From Dermacentor variabilis (taxonomy: Eukaryota; Arthropoda; Arachnida; Ixodida; Ixodidae), in NCBI RefSeq assembly GCF_050947875.1, contig NC_134571.1, positions 229,596,024 to 229,660,023 of the forward strand: a DNA stretch of 64,000 nt. The letters are read 5' to 3'. Shown here in pieces: positions 10,374 to 21,900 of this stretch (position 1 is the first letter of the stretch; every line of letters begins with the position of its first letter). The notes under the pieces were generated by a model that saw nothing but the letters and a program-made list of their open reading frames with translations, did not search any database and had not been told where the DNA came from. The position numbers and the translations under genes were made by a program.

Positions 10374-11578
10374 ATGGCAAATGCATTCCCCCCCCCCCCC
10401 CTTGCAGATCAGATCGTCCTAACAAAAGAGGGTGCACCGAAGCAATTTTCGATTTCACTTTGAAAACCAACGCAGAAACGTTCCCACGCTACCATGTGAT
10501 CCACAGTGAAGGATCTCTGCCAATGAGAAAACTATCGCCATTCCTAATTGCAAAATGCCTAGTAGAAAAAATCGGAAAGCAATACAAAGCTTCAAAGATG
10601 TCAAGTGGGGACCTCCTCCTTGAACTCAAAACCAAAGACCAAGTCACAAAGCTTGCTGATCTCACCAGTGTCGATAACATCAAAGTCACAATCTCAGCAC
10701 ACCGTTCTCTCAACACAAGCAGGGGTTTAATATCAGAAGAAGATTTCTTAAACTTAAGCGATGAAGAACTCCTGGAAGGTTTCCAAGAACAAAACGTAAT
10801 CAACATTCAAAGAATAACTCTCCGAAGAAATTACGAACAAATCCCGACCAAACACGTTATACTTACCTTTGGTACCAGTATTGTACCTACTACACTTGAT
10901 GCAGGCTATCTTAAGATCAACGTAAGACCGTATATCCCAAACCCGAGGCGTAGTTTCAATTGCCAGAGATTCGGACTTGCATCGCAATCATGCAGAGGTA
11001 AATCAACATGTGCAAAGTGTAGTGCCAATGACCATCAGTCGGAAAACTGTAATGCTGCTCCACACTGTACAAACTGCAAAGGAGATCATCCAGCATATTC
11101 ACGATCTTGCCCCTGCTGGAAGAAAGAGAAAGAGATAATTGCACTTACAGTGAAACAGAAGATTTCCTTTTATGAAGCTAGAAAGAAACTAGCACACTTA
11201 CCTCAAACAACCTACGCCAGTGTGGTGCGGCAGGGGACAGCACCGCAGTGGTCTCAGGAGTCTACAGGGACCACAGTCAGTGGCCCAGTAGTAACTCCAT
11301 CCGTCCCCTTGGTGGCAGCAGCCAGTGCTGCTCCATCATCATCATCACAGACGGGCCTGCAGACCCCGGTTCCACAGGGCCCCAGGCTAAATCGAACTCC
11401 CAGGCCTGAGACGCGCGTCTCAGCGCCTGGTTCTCGATCATCCAGTGCCTCAGAGAAGGTTATGGATGTCGTTACCAAAACTCCGGCGTCATCGACACCA
11501 AAACATCAGCGCTCTCTGGAGCGCACTAAGAAAGACAAGCTCACAATAACTACGCGAACAAAGGGACCTGTAACCTGA
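10374..11578 (+). pseudogene. LINE ORF1 (Gag-like RNA-binding protein)
   Basis: The first ATG at 10374 is out of frame with the long downstream frame; the shift falls in a run of 14 C (10388-10401), suggesting slippage. The frame is then open to a stop at 11576-11578. The N-terminal half (10490-10830) has the ORF1 core including EELLEGFQEQNVINIQRI. Around 10955-11115 are zinc knuckles: CQRFGLASQSC (first one degenerate, its histidine is lost), CAKCSANDHQSENC, and CTNCKGDHPAYSRSC. The C-terminal third is Ser/Pro/Thr rich. Such proteins coat the LINE RNA. It is nearly intact apart from the C run. Confidence 0.85.
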
Positions 11579-11675
11579 ACGGTTACCGTTCTTCCAATAG
11601 TACATTCCCACTAACAAATGTCACCTACAGTTACTTAGTACATATATGTAAATTACCATTCTCAATTCTGCCACT

Positions 11676-14600
11676 ATGGCTTTTATCGTGCATTGGAATT
11701 GTATAGGACTGATTCGCAATTTAGGTGACATTAAAGACATAACAAACAACTTTTCGCCAATCGCATTTTGCCTACAGGAAACAAACTTAGGCCCTAAACA
11801 CAGTCAATTCCTTAGAGGCTTCACCGTTGTCCGAAAGGACCGCGAATGTTCCAACCGGTTGTCAGGTGGAGTGGCTATAGTCGTGCAGGGTGGCACTCCT
11901 ACCCGAAATGTCCAATTAAATACATCTTTAGAGGCCGTAGCTGTCACCATTCTATCCTACAAAACCATCACCATTTGCTCCCTATATATTCCACCCCACA
12001 CACATTTTACTATTAAAGACTTACAAAATCTAACAAATCAGTTACCAGAGCCATTTGTCTTGGTAGGAGGTTTTAACGCTCATTGTACTCTTTGGGGCAG
12101 TGTCAAAGCTGACCAAAGAGGGCAACTCGTTGAAGATTTTATTCTGTCAAACGATATCTGTTTTTTAAACTCAGGTGCGCCAACCTATTTCTCACCGACT
12201 TCCCTCACATTTAGTTGTTTAGATTTAGCTTTTTGTTCGCCCACTCTTTTTACTGATTTTAAATGGGAAGCTGTCGACACGTCATATGGCAGCGACCACT
12301 TACCCACACTCATCAAACTGCTACCATCACCACAAACTTTAGTAACAAAACCACGCCGATGGAAATTACAGCTCGCTGACTGGCAGGTTTTTATGGAGAA
12401 CGCGAAACTGGAAAATTTCTTTTCACCAGAGCTTAGTGTTGATCAACTTAATAAAAAAATCACTGAAGTTATAATATCAGCGGCAGAAAAGACATCCGGT
12501 ATTATGCACAAAAAGTTAAATCCTTGGTGGACAAACGATTGTACTGAAGCCAAAAAAGAACAAAATAAGGCCTGGGGAATCCTACGGAGGTACCCCACTT
12601 ATAACAATCTTCTATATTTCAAACAGGCCAAAGCACGATTTATTCGAAGAAATGCGGAGAAATTATCATGGCAAAAATATGTAACTTCAATCAGTAGTAC
12701 AGTCACATCAAAACAAATGTGGGACCAGGTGAGGAAATTTAGAGGAGAGTACTAATCATGCACGATACCACTACTTACATGTCCAGGCACACAAACAACA
12801 CTACAGGATCAGGCCAACTTATTAGGTGAACACTTTTATAACATATCCAGCTCAGCAAACTATTCAAATTCATTTTTAACATATAAAGAATCGGCTGAGA
12901 AAGAGAGACTGCCTACCACTGGGGCTTCAGCTGAAACCTACAATAACCCCCTCACAATACATGAATTGAACAGAGTTCTTTCTGCCGGTAAAAAAACTGC
13001 AACAGGTCTCAACCGTGTGCACTACACAATGCTGGCACACCTATCCCAAGCATCGGTAGGGGCACTTAAATTTTTCAATAAGATATGGGAGTCTGGGGTA
13101 ATGCCCACAGATTGGAAAAAAGCGGTAGTAGTGCCTTTTCTAAAACCTGGTAAACCCGTAACATCACCTAGCAGCTATAGACCCATTGCACTAACAAGTT
13201 GTCTAGCCAAATCTTATGAGAGCCTTATAAACATAAGACTCACATTCATTCTTGAAACAAGAAACCTAATAGACAAACACCAGTGCAGATACGAAAAGGG
13301 CTGCTTCACCACTGACCATCTCGTGCGACTAGAGCATGAAATACGTGACGCGTTTCTTCACAAGCAATACTGCCTCGCGGTTTTCTTTGATTTTGAAAAG
13401 GCGTATGGGGGGGGGGGGGAATAACACATGACGATACGTAATTTTTAGAGACCTGGCTGACCTGGGAATTCGCGGAAGAATGCTAAATTGTCTATGCAAT
13501 TTCATGTCAAACCGAACATTTCAAGTACGTCTCGACACAATACTTTCGCGCACATTCACACAAGAAAATGGCGTTTCACAAGGTTGCATTCTGAGCACAA
13601 CGCTCTTCATAGTCAAAATGAACTCTGTAAATAAGATCATCCTACCATCTGTTATGCATTCAATATATGTCGACGATTTGCAAATAGCTTGCTGCGCCTC
13701 AAACTTACCCACCTGTGAACGACAATTACAAATAACGATAAATAATCTTACACAATGGGCTGACAAAAATGGTTTCCAGTTCTGAACGCACAAAACTGTT
13801 ACAGTTCTCTTTTCGCAGAAGCGAGGGTTACACTGCATTCCAGGTCTCACATTGCATGGTACAACGCTGCCGGTCAAAGAACACTATAAATTTCTAGGCG
13901 TAACGTTTGACACTAAACTGAACTTCTTGTCCCACATTAACGCAACTAAAATTAAAGCAAATAAAGCACTAAATATCCTCAAGGTTTTATCACATAAGCA
14001 CTGGGGATCTGAGCGAACATGTCTACTACATATATATCGGTCCCTTGTACGTAGCATCCTCGACTACGGCAGTGTAGTTTATGGAGCAGCTAGGCAGTCC
14101 TACATTAAGCGACTTGATCCAGTTCATAATCTCGGCCTACGACTGGCAAGTGGTGCCTACAGGACATTGCCTGTACAAAGTTTATACGTTGACTCTAATG
14201 AGCCTTCATTACAGCACCACAGAGCGCAACTTACACTTTCCTATGTATTAAGAATTGGGTCATCACCACAACATATATGCTACGTAACACAACACAGTGC
14301 AAATCACAAGTACACTACACAAATAAACCAAACATGATTCGACCACTCATCTTACGACACGAACAATATTGTCAGACTTATGATATTCCTCCTGAAGCCC
14401 TGCAGGTTGCTGAAAGGCCACCAAGATTGCCCTCGTGGTGCAATTTTACACAGCTGTGTGATTGGACACTAACACATCTAGAGAAAAAAGACATTCCACA
14501 AGAACACATAATACAAGAGTTCCGAGCTATTCAAGAAAAATACAAAAATTACACTGAATTTTACACTGACGGCTCTAAAACACAAGAACACGTAGGTGTT

Positions 14601-15380
14601 GGGATCGTGACGAAAAATTGGGAAAATAGCATTCGGATAAATAATTTTTCTTCAGTATTTACCGCCGAAGTTTATGCGATATGGATGGCAGTTAAGAAAA
14701 TTACTTCCGACAAGCAGAAGAATGCTATTATTTATACCGACTTGTTAAGTGCTCTAAAAGCCCTAAACTTAAACTCCGCGTCTGAACCCCTGCTTAGCGA
14801 TATTTTAAACATAGTACTTAACAAGAAATACGAAGGAACCATACGATTCTGCTGGGTTCCAAGCCATGTTGGTATACCAGGGAATGAGGCTGCAGATAGA
14901 AGCGCATCCATGGCAGCGCACAAAAGCATAACACACATAACACTTCCATACAAAGACAGTATCCGAGCGGTTTGTAAGGCCCTAGCATCAAAATGGCAAC
15001 AAGAATGGAACTTGTGCGTAAATAACAAATTACATATAACTAAAGCCCTGCTTCGCGAGTGGAAATCATGCACTCACCAAGAACAGTTATATGAGGTAAT
15101 GTTATGTCGACTTCGAATTGGACACACGCATCTAACACACAATTTTTTACTTCGGAACGAAAGTCCACCAACATGCGAGAAATGTCGTGAACCGCTTACA
15201 GTAACCCACATCATCATATCATGTCCACACACTGAAACACAGAGGCGGAAACATTTCAAAAATTTATATCACTTACATATACCTTTGCACCCTGCCTTAA
15301 TATTGGGCAACGATCCACTAGTGCCATTCACTAACTTGTTCGAGTTTTTATATGAAACCGGTTATCTACATCGACTTTAA
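11676..15380 (+). pseudogene. LINE ORF2: AP endonuclease, reverse transcriptase, RNase H
   Basis: Endonuclease (11676-12320): FIVHWNCIGL, FCLQETNLG, YGSDHLP. The usual GDFNAH motif reads GGFNAH, so a catalytic aspartate is lost. RT (about 13100-13900): YRPIALTSCLAKSYE, FFDFEKAY followed by a G run, and an intact IYVDDLQIA. RNase H (14550-14920): FYTDGSK, FTAEVYAIW, IIYTDLLSAL, VPSHVGIPGNEAAD, all four acidic positions present. Then the CEKC tail. The frame breaks at 12753-12755 (stop), near 13420 (G run), near 13785 and near 14300. ORF2 would nick DNA and prime reverse transcription; this copy cannot. Confidence 0.9.
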
Positions 15381-15493
15381 GATACCACAGCTAATGCTAC
15401 AGTAACAATAGATCTTATACTGTCCTGTGACTGGCGCAGCATCGCCTTAGTCGCTTTTGCGCCATTAAACCCGAATTAACTAACTTCTGAATG

Positions 15494-15842
15494 GCAAAGA
15501 CGACTGCTAGCACTCGAGTTCAGTAACGGTGTAGTTTGTCTCCGCTTTTGTAAGTGTCCGACTAGCATAGGCAATAACATGCTCACGGCCACCGCAGAGC
15601 TGAACAAGCACAGCGCCAACACCCGCACCGCTGGCGTCAGTGTGCAGCTCAGTTGACACCTCCGGATCAAAATGCCTCAGTACCGGTCCAGAAGTCAACA
15701 AAAATTTCAGCTGTTGAAACGCCAACTCGCAGTCAGCAGTCCACAAGTGTGGGGTGTCTTTGAGAAGGAGAGACGTGAGGGGAGAGGCAAGCTGTGCGAA
15801 ATTCTTGATAAAGTGCCAGGAATATGAGCAAAGGCCCAACAA
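15494..15842 (-). pseudogene. Gypsy-1 RNase H, N-terminal part
   Basis: The minus strand encodes FAQLASPLTSLLLKDTPHLW, then HTDASGAGVGAVLVQL and [20 protein letters not shown], the first acidic residues of Ty3 RNase H. The frame is cut by the LINE at 15482. Its continuation (IQKFRPYLHGHAF, VTDHHSLCWL, then SINYKSGRCHTDAD) lies across the LINE at 9530-9882. The tail is repeated at 8850-8980. Confidence 0.85.
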
Positions 15843-15911
15843 GCTTCACAGATCTTTCATCGTTTGTGGCTGTTGGAAGTCGCGAACCGCTGCTATTTTT
15901 TCAGGGGCTGG

Positions 15912-17010
15912 TCATATGCCGTCTTTATCGACCAGAAAGCCTAGCACGAGGGCTTGACGCTCACCGAAATGACATTTCTTCGAGTTTATAATAAGGCCAG
16001 CTTGCTGGATACAGTCAAGAACAATCGACAGGCGCTGATTGTGCTCGTGAAATGTCCGGCCGTAGATAATGACGTCGTCTAAATAGCACGTGCGAATTTC
16101 CCATTTGAGTCCGCGGAGCACGGTATCCATAAATCGCTCGAATGTCGCTGTAACGTTGCATAAGCCAAAGGGCATAACGTTGAACTCAAAGAGCTGTCTT
16201 CTCCTTGTCTGATGCCAATATCCTGACCCTAAATTACAGAGAGAAATACGATACGGAGTGGAGGCAGTCGACGGCGTCATCTATTCGTGGTAGGGGGTAC
16301 ACGTCTTTCTTTGTGACGGTGTTTAGGCGGCGATAGTCCACACAGAATCTCCATGAGTTGTCTTTTTTCTTGACTAGGATCACAAGAGCAACCCAAGGGC
16401 TACATGATTCCTGGGTCACTTCTTTCTGTAACATTTTTTCGACCTGTTCGGCGATGACTTTTCTCTCTGAAGGTGAAACGCGGTAGGGCTTCTGAAGAAT
16501 TGGCATTGCTTGCCCTGTATGGATGCGGTGTTGCATACGAGACACCGGTGGTGTATGGGTCGCTCGTTGGCCTTGAGCAAAATCAAACACTGTGGCGTAG
16601 TGAGCGAGCACAGCTTCTAGCAGACACTGCTCACTAGAAAACAGCGACTTGTTAATCATGTGCTTAAAGTCAGCAGAATTATCATGGTTGGAATCGGGGT
16701 TGGATTTTTTTTTCGGCAGTTGACATTTCGACCGTTCTGATGCTGACAATGGCTTGTTCATCATAACATTGCTGCTAGGCAATGTTATGGATTGGGTTGA
16801 AACGTTCACTGTCCACAAACGAGAACAACCATCAGTGGTGACGAGGGAGCGAGGGACTATCGCACTTTTCTTGAGCGCATTGTCATGATTGGGCTCGGCT
16901 AAACCACAACAAGATCCTGTACGAGGGCGAGAAGTATTGACAGGTTCAAACATTGCAGTTTGAGGGGGCAAACACATCCTGTGACACGGAGAGAACGTCG
17001 GTGGTATCAC
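15912..17010 (-). pseudogene. Gypsy-1 reverse transcriptase
   Basis: The N-terminal half (16234-17010) contains [20 protein letters not shown], then [20 protein letters not shown] and [12 protein letters not shown] frameshift near 16270 leads to the palm with NVMPFGLCNVTATFERFMDT and the catalytic CYLDDVIIYG, so YxDD is intact. Between SGYW and LFEFNVMPFG several residues normally present are missing, a small deletion. Stops at 15843-15911 separate it from RNase H. Confidence 0.88.
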
Positions 17011-17032
17011 TGGTGCTATCTGTCATTGAAGT

Positions 17033-17383
17033 TCATGCGTTGCGGCGAAGAGAAATCGCGCCACTTCCACAATCCGAATTTGCCCCCCACTCACGCAAGA
17101 AATCAATTCCTAAAATAATGTCATGCGTTATACGTGCAAATACAGTAAATTCACTTCGAAATGTCTGGTCCCCTATCCTAACTGAAACAGAACAGACCCC
17201 AAGCGGGCGTAACATTTCCCTGCCAACTCCACAAAAGGTAGCGTTCCGATCCCAAGAAAACATAACTTTTTGTCCAAGACCATTTTTGAAGGAAAGTCTC
17301 ATAACAGAAACTGCCACCCCGGCGTCAACTAAAGCAAAAGCACTCACATTGTCAACTAAAACGCACACTTTGTTTTTAAACAA
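17033..17383 (-). pseudogene. Gypsy-1 aspartic protease
   Basis: The frame shows VLVDNVSAFALVDAG, where the family has LVDTGA; the active-site Thr is Ala and the following Ala is Val. The C-terminal flap/ILG region reads DIILGIDFLREWG. Retroviral-type proteases process Gag-Pol. The DAG triad suggests weak or no activity. Confidence 0.75.
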
Positions 17384-17426
17384 TTTTACACAAGGGGGTC
17401 TTGATGAAGATGAACATATTGCGGCC

Positions 17427-17791
17427 TCACCCCCGTCGGTCGCACCAGCTAGTTTCCCAGCGGCGGCGGTGATAACGAGCGACGACGAGGTGATGGAGAG
17501 CGTCGTTGTCCTGTCGGTGGTGGTGTGAGGCTGCGATCGGAAATGGGGTAGTCACTGCAGTTCGCGCGTCCCTGCTGCAGCCGCTGGAAGAAACTGGGAT
17601 ACGGCCAGGGCTAGTCAGCGAGCACGCGGGGTGTGTAGGAATTAAACCGTGGAGCACGCTGCTGGCAGCGGTGGCAATACCTAGCAATGTGTCCAGGCAC
17701 ACCGCAGCTGTAGCAAATGCGAGAGTCGCGGCTTGTTACGGGTGACATGGGTGTCATGGGTAGAAACATACTCTTAGGCTGGTTGTAGGAG
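17427..17791 (-). pseudogene. Gypsy-1 Gag nucleocapsid with CCHC zinc knuckle
   Basis: Minus-strand sequence near 17675-17722 encodes CYSCGVPGHIARYC, a perfect CX2CX4HX4C knuckle, followed by an Arg/Ser/Pro-rich tail. The segment is the C-terminus of Gag, cut from the rest by the TIR element at 17792-19439. A stop follows at about 17620. Confidence 0.8.
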
Positions 17792-19439
17792 CAGGGTGTC
17801 TACCAACCGGGAAAACCGGGAATTCTCAGGGATTTTGAGTAGTCTGGAAAAACTCAGGGAATTTGTGCTTCTATCAGGGAAAATTGGCTGTAACTTTATT
17901 GAAAGGGAACCCAAAGTCACGGTAATGCCGGCCCGAGTAACAGAGAGGAATCGTAACCAATGGTCTTTGACGCCGCCTCATCGGCTGGAGGAGTTGTCAG
18001 AGTACAGTCAACGAGCGATTTTCCGGACGCTAGATAATTAGGACGGCTTCGTGGCACCAGTATGTACCCCATAGGGTGTATAAGAACGCTGAAATTTCGG
18101 GCGCAAGAACCCTTCGCCGTCAAATTTTCGAGACTTTTTGCCATGACCGCAGGTCCGAAACGGCATTAATAAAAGCCACAACCTCCGCCATTTTGATAAC
18201 CTCGCCGCCTCGAACCGGCACACTTGCACGCAGAACCACTGGCAGCCGTAGCAACCACCGCAGCAATGCTAGGCCTAGCTTAAGCTTCTTGCCGTTCTGT
18301 ACCGTGTTTTTCATTGAAAGAATTCGCCGCTATCAGCAGTGGCGCCGACACCGCCTTTGTGGTCATCGCGACTGGCTTCGAAGTTCGGAAAGCACGGCGC
18401 GTTGCATAATGCCGGTTCCCGAAAGTCAGCTTCACCGCATTACAGAAGTGTTATGCTGTGAAGCATAAGTGTGTGAAGGGGCAGCTGGCACGGAACACAG
18501 TATGACATATATTCCTTAATTATACACGCGTACACCCGCCATCTTTTGTCACAGTACGAGCACCTATATGCCTAATTAGTGTACTGGCAGGCCTTCAGCA
18601 CTTTTTCGGGCGTGCCTGTGGCGATTTGAACCCTTAAGGGCTGTGAAAGACATGCATTCATTTTTTTTTGGACGTTTTGTCGGCCCCTAGGTAGACCGAA
18701 AAATCGGACGCTGACTGCACAATTGTCCAAGAGGATGCTTCAAATAGACCGTGTGGCGAATGCGCAGCCTAAGGAAAACAAGAAGACAAAGGACCTAGGC
18801 ATTGAGAAATGAACGGGGAAGGAAGCACGCTGCCGCTTTTTTTGAGGGAGCTTGCACTCTAAAAGCAGTGTTGGTGGACACGGAAATGCAGGTGTCTGTC
18901 ACCCAAGTAAAAAAAAAAACTTTAAAGCAGTGAAACGCAACACTGAGGCCTTGTGCGTGGGCTGAGTATGTCAGGACAGTTAAGGTTGACTTACCAGCTG
19001 TTGCGAGAGAATCTAACTTGTGATAAAGTTCGGGCTGCATACCAGTTAGCTTGCTATCAATCGATAGAAATAGCTCATAGTCGAAAATATTCTTTATGCA
19101 TCTTCTTTTTATTCACATTTGAGAATGTTCGACTCAGTTTGCAATGGGTTTTACTATTTTCCTTCGAAGATATTTTATTCGCTGTGCATTTTACTAAACC
19201 CTCCCTTCTGTTTTCTTTTTGAATAAAATGAACACTACGCTTACTATTCAAACTGGATTAAGTTTTTTTTTTTTTTTTAACATGCTTACTAGAGAGTGAC
19301 ATCATTGGGCGACATGATGTATGGAGCCCGTCTTGACATAAAACAAAGTTCTGTGTCACTCGGGAAACATTGCAAAGGGACTCAGGGAAAACCTGGAAAA
19401 CTCAGGGAATTTGGAAATGTCAACTTGGTAGACACCCTG
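17792..19439. mobile_element. TIR element, family CAGGGTGTCTACCAA, copy 1
   Basis: The 1,648-bp insert begins CAGGGTGTCTACCAA and ends with its exact reverse complement. It is flanked by the 5-bp repeat aggag (17787-17791 and 19440-19444). Removing insert and one repeat restores gypsy gag. Just inside both ends are repeated CAGGGAA-type blocks ('ggaaaactcaggg'). I see no transposase; the ORFs inside look accidental. Superfamily unknown to me: the 5-bp duplication does not fit hAT (8 bp), Tc1/mariner (TA) or piggyBac (TTAA). A second copy is at 42036-45254. Confidence 0.85.
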
Positions 19440-19444
19440 AGGAG

Positions 19445-20347
19445 GGAAGAGCCCGCAGAACAAATCGTTGTGGTGCATCTTGTTGGCATCCCAGACTTGT
19501 CAGTTGCGGTGGCAAGTTGCTGCTCTCCGTACGATCAGCATAGGTCCTGTGAGGTTCTCGGTAACTCTGAGGTGCCCAGGTGGCCGGTGGCACACGAGAG
19601 CGATGATAAAATGCACACTTATGGCACACATGAGCGTCGTCAACAACTTTAAGGCGTTCAAGCTCTTCTTTAACCACTTGCCGAATCACTGAGGAGATGT
19701 CATCATGGGTTGTGAGGAACACACTTGCAATAGTAGTGACATTGTCCAAGCGTCCAAACTTTAGCCCAATCCTTCTCATTTTCAGCGCTTCAAATGCCCG
19801 ACAGTGTTTCTTCAGATCAGACGGAGTACTAAGATCTTCCTTCATTATAAGAAAATTATAAACATTTTCAGTGATTCCTTGAAGCAGATGTCCTACTTTA
19901 TCTTCGTCTGTCATGGTAACGCTGACGATTCTGTATAATTTCAGAACAGCCTCTATGTACGTTGTACACGTTTCGCCAGGTAATTGAGCTTGTCGGGAAA
20001 GCATCTGTTCAGCCTTCTTTTTCTTACAGATTGAGTCCCCAAAGCACTTAGTGAATTCTTCTACAAAATTATCCCAGTTTTTCCGAACACTCTTGTGGTT
20101 TTCAAACCAGAGGAGTGCGGTTCCTGCGAGAAAAAAAACCACGTTATGGAGCTGCTTCGTAGTGCTCCAGTGGTTGTGGCGACTCATTCTGTTGTAGTGT
20201 TTAAGCCAGTCGTCAACGTCTTCGTTTGCCTTCCGTGAAAAAGGTGGGTGGCTCTCGCAACGGTGTCGAGTAGCCAGCCTGACCTGCATGATTGCTGTCT
20301 GGTCCGCCGCAGGTGGGGTCATCATTGCCTTCTCCGGAATCGGCCAT
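19445..20347 (-). pseudogene. Gypsy-1 Gag, capsid part
   Basis: The likely start is the ATG at 20345-20347 (MADSGEGNDD); the frame shifts near 20235 into the long frame. The body shows DVDDWLKHYNRMSRHNHW, then LAGTALLWFENH, FVEEFTKCFGD, KKKKAEQMLSRQAQLPGETC and KVGHLLQGI, typical of Ty3/gypsy capsid (retrotrans_gag). It ends at the TIR insertion, and the zinc knuckle lies beyond that. The longer frame upstream of 20347 runs toward the LTR and primer-binding region and is probably not translated. Confidence 0.85.
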
Positions 20348-20455
20348 GTCCGCTGCTTGTGGTCATAAACCGGCCAAGCGTCTACTCCGTCGGACACTTG
20401 GTAGAGCTGGGTCGTCCAGGATCGTCCAAAATTCACCCCGCATGTCCACCAAAGA

Positions 20456-20600
20456 TGTTACGAATGATGTTTATTTACAGGGGGAAACGAGGTCCGAGAG
20501 GGAAGCTACATGCCAGGCCCAGCCGGCACAGAGTACCTCAAGATCACGCGCGCACACTCTACTTCTTCTTTCTCTGCCTCAGCCACGCAGTGCTGCGACA
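20456..20600 (-). repeat. Gypsy-1 5' LTR (right copy)
   Basis: It is 145 bp, TG/CA bounded, and differs from the left LTR at 11 positions by my count. In element orientation it is followed by tctttggtggacatgcgg, whose TGG-containing start may be the primer binding site, though I cannot name the tRNA. Confidence 0.9.
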
Positions 20601-20604
20601 ATAT

Positions 20605-21055
20605 GTTGGCCAAACGGGCAGATGTCTAAATGACTATTTGCATGAGCATCGATATAAGAGGAAAAGCCAGCTCTCCGCTCACACTAATGCGCATTGTAAG
20701 GCTCACAAGTGCATTCCATATTTTCATAGAACCTGTGTTTTGAACAGAGCTGATGATCAACTGACAAGGGAAATATTGGAAACGCTTGAAATCAAGAAGC
20801 GTTGTGATAATTGTATCAGTGAAGCCTCAGCTTCTCTATCGACAAAGGAAATGGCATATCTTGGGAGCGGCACTTGGAAGTTGTTCTGTATTGTGGTTTC
20901 CTTGTGCGGTGCAGATGACGGCCCTGTTTCTTCTTGTTTTGATCCTTGACAGCAGCTATTTATTACTGTGTCAAAAAATATAACGCTCAGTTGTTAGTGC
21001 GCCTACGTGGTTGTCCGGTGTCTCCTTCCTTTTTCTGTTGTTTTATTTGGCATCT
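20605..21055 (+). pseudogene. PLE-3, right part: GIY-YIG endonuclease and 3' UTR
   Basis: Directly after the gypsy LTR the nuclease resumes with VGQTGRCLNDYLHEH, then HTNAHCKAHKCIPYFHR and LTREILETLEIKKR, to a stop at 20947-20949. The 3' UTR ends near tgttttatttggc at about 21051. It stops short of the terminal motif that PLE-2 carries at 5565-5590, as if this were the inverted arm of one foldback insertion. Confidence 0.8.
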
Positions 21056-21375
21056 TCATTATAGTCTTTAGGCCCCTTTACAGCCACGTCGCATCTACCT
21101 CTCATAGTTCATCGTTCCATTGCCAACTAGTTAACATTGGCCTGGCACTCTTTGGCCACGCTTGACCCTTACGCCATAAAACATCACATTCATCATCATC
21201 ATCATACCCATTGGACCATGATCTATCCTGCGTGCCAAGTTGGTGGGAAACAGGTTAGATGCAGACAATTGGACAGAGGGACATACCAGAAACTGGGCGA
21301 AGTTCCCCCAAAAAATTAATCGCATTAAAAGGTCAGTTAGGGAGGAGTATTAGTAGTTGCCCCATAAACCGGACA

Positions 21376-21485
21376 TGCTAATATATTTTGCATGCACTAT
21401 TGACAAGGACACAGTGAAGGGGGACACACGAGCGTCCCCCTTCACTGTGTCCTTGTCAATTATGCGGGCAAAATATTTCACTATG
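21376..21485. repeat. Perfect 27-bp palindrome within a longer imperfect inverted repeat
   Basis: 21399-21425 and 21434-21460 are exact reverse complements around the 8-nt loop acacgagc. Weaker pairing extends outward to about 21376 and 21485. No coding sequence is convincing here. Confidence 0.85.
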
Positions 21486-21514
21486 AATTCGTACCAACTC
21501 ACCCAACTATCAGT

Positions 21515-21900
21515 TCTGCTGAACATGCTGCTTGAAGGAAAAGGCTTCTCTGAAAGCGACATCAGAGCCTCTCCTGCAAGAGATTACTCAACCAGGCACA
21601 ACCGCAAGGTAATTGCCATGGCTGCAAAATTCTGTTGTCACTTTGTGGTGTCATCGCAAATTCACACAAACTATGGAAACCTACGGGTAGTCACCCCATA
21701 AGCTGGACGTGCTGCTTCAAGGAGGAGGCTTCTCTGAAAGCGACGTCAGGGCCTCTCCTACAAGAGATTACTCAACTAGGCACAACCACAAGGTGCTTGC
21801 CAAGGTTTGTTGATGCCATTTATATAAAATTTTCATGGCTGCAAAATTCTATTCTCATGTTGTGGGGACATTGCAACTTCAGACAAACTATGGCAACCGA
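21515..21900. repeat. Two diverged direct repeats (~180 bp)
   Basis: The block containing ggcttctctgaaagcgac near 21542 recurs near 21727, followed in both by agagattactcaac, aggcacaacc and an atggctgcaaaattct block. It looks like an old tandem duplication in a non-coding repeat. Confidence 0.6.

Larger units (their letters stand above)
9895..15481 (+). mobile_element. I-like LINE, full length but broken, nested in gypsy-1
   Basis: A 12-bp target duplication, aacttctgaatg, at 9883-9894 and 15482-15493 splits the gypsy RNase H frame. The element has a 5' UTR beginning ccccgcaggggc, ORF1 with zinc knuckles, ORF2 with AP endonuclease, RT and RNase H, and a tail of taac repeats. The domain order with a C-terminal RNase H places it in the I superfamily. 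A second, diverged copy of its 5' region is at 38981-39660. Frameshifts break ORF2. Confidence 0.92.
7440..20600 (-). mobile_element. Gypsy-1: Ty3/gypsy LTR retrotransposon nested in PLE-3
   Basis: It is bounded by two 145-bp LTRs (7440-7584 and 20456-20600) with TG/CA termini and by a 4-bp target duplication, atat, at 7436-7439 and 20601-20604. The coding order on the minus strand is gag, protease, RT, RNase H, integrase. Within it are an I-like LINE (9895-15481), a TIR element (17792-19439) and a rearranged segment (about 8669-9754). Subtracting these leaves about 5.1 kb, a normal size. By my count the LTRs differ at 11 of 145 positions, so the insertion is old. All genes are broken. Confidence 0.92.

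Noticed and set aside
18076..18468. A 130-codon ORF in TIR element copy 1
   Set aside because: It is not preserved in copy 2 and has no transposase motifs.
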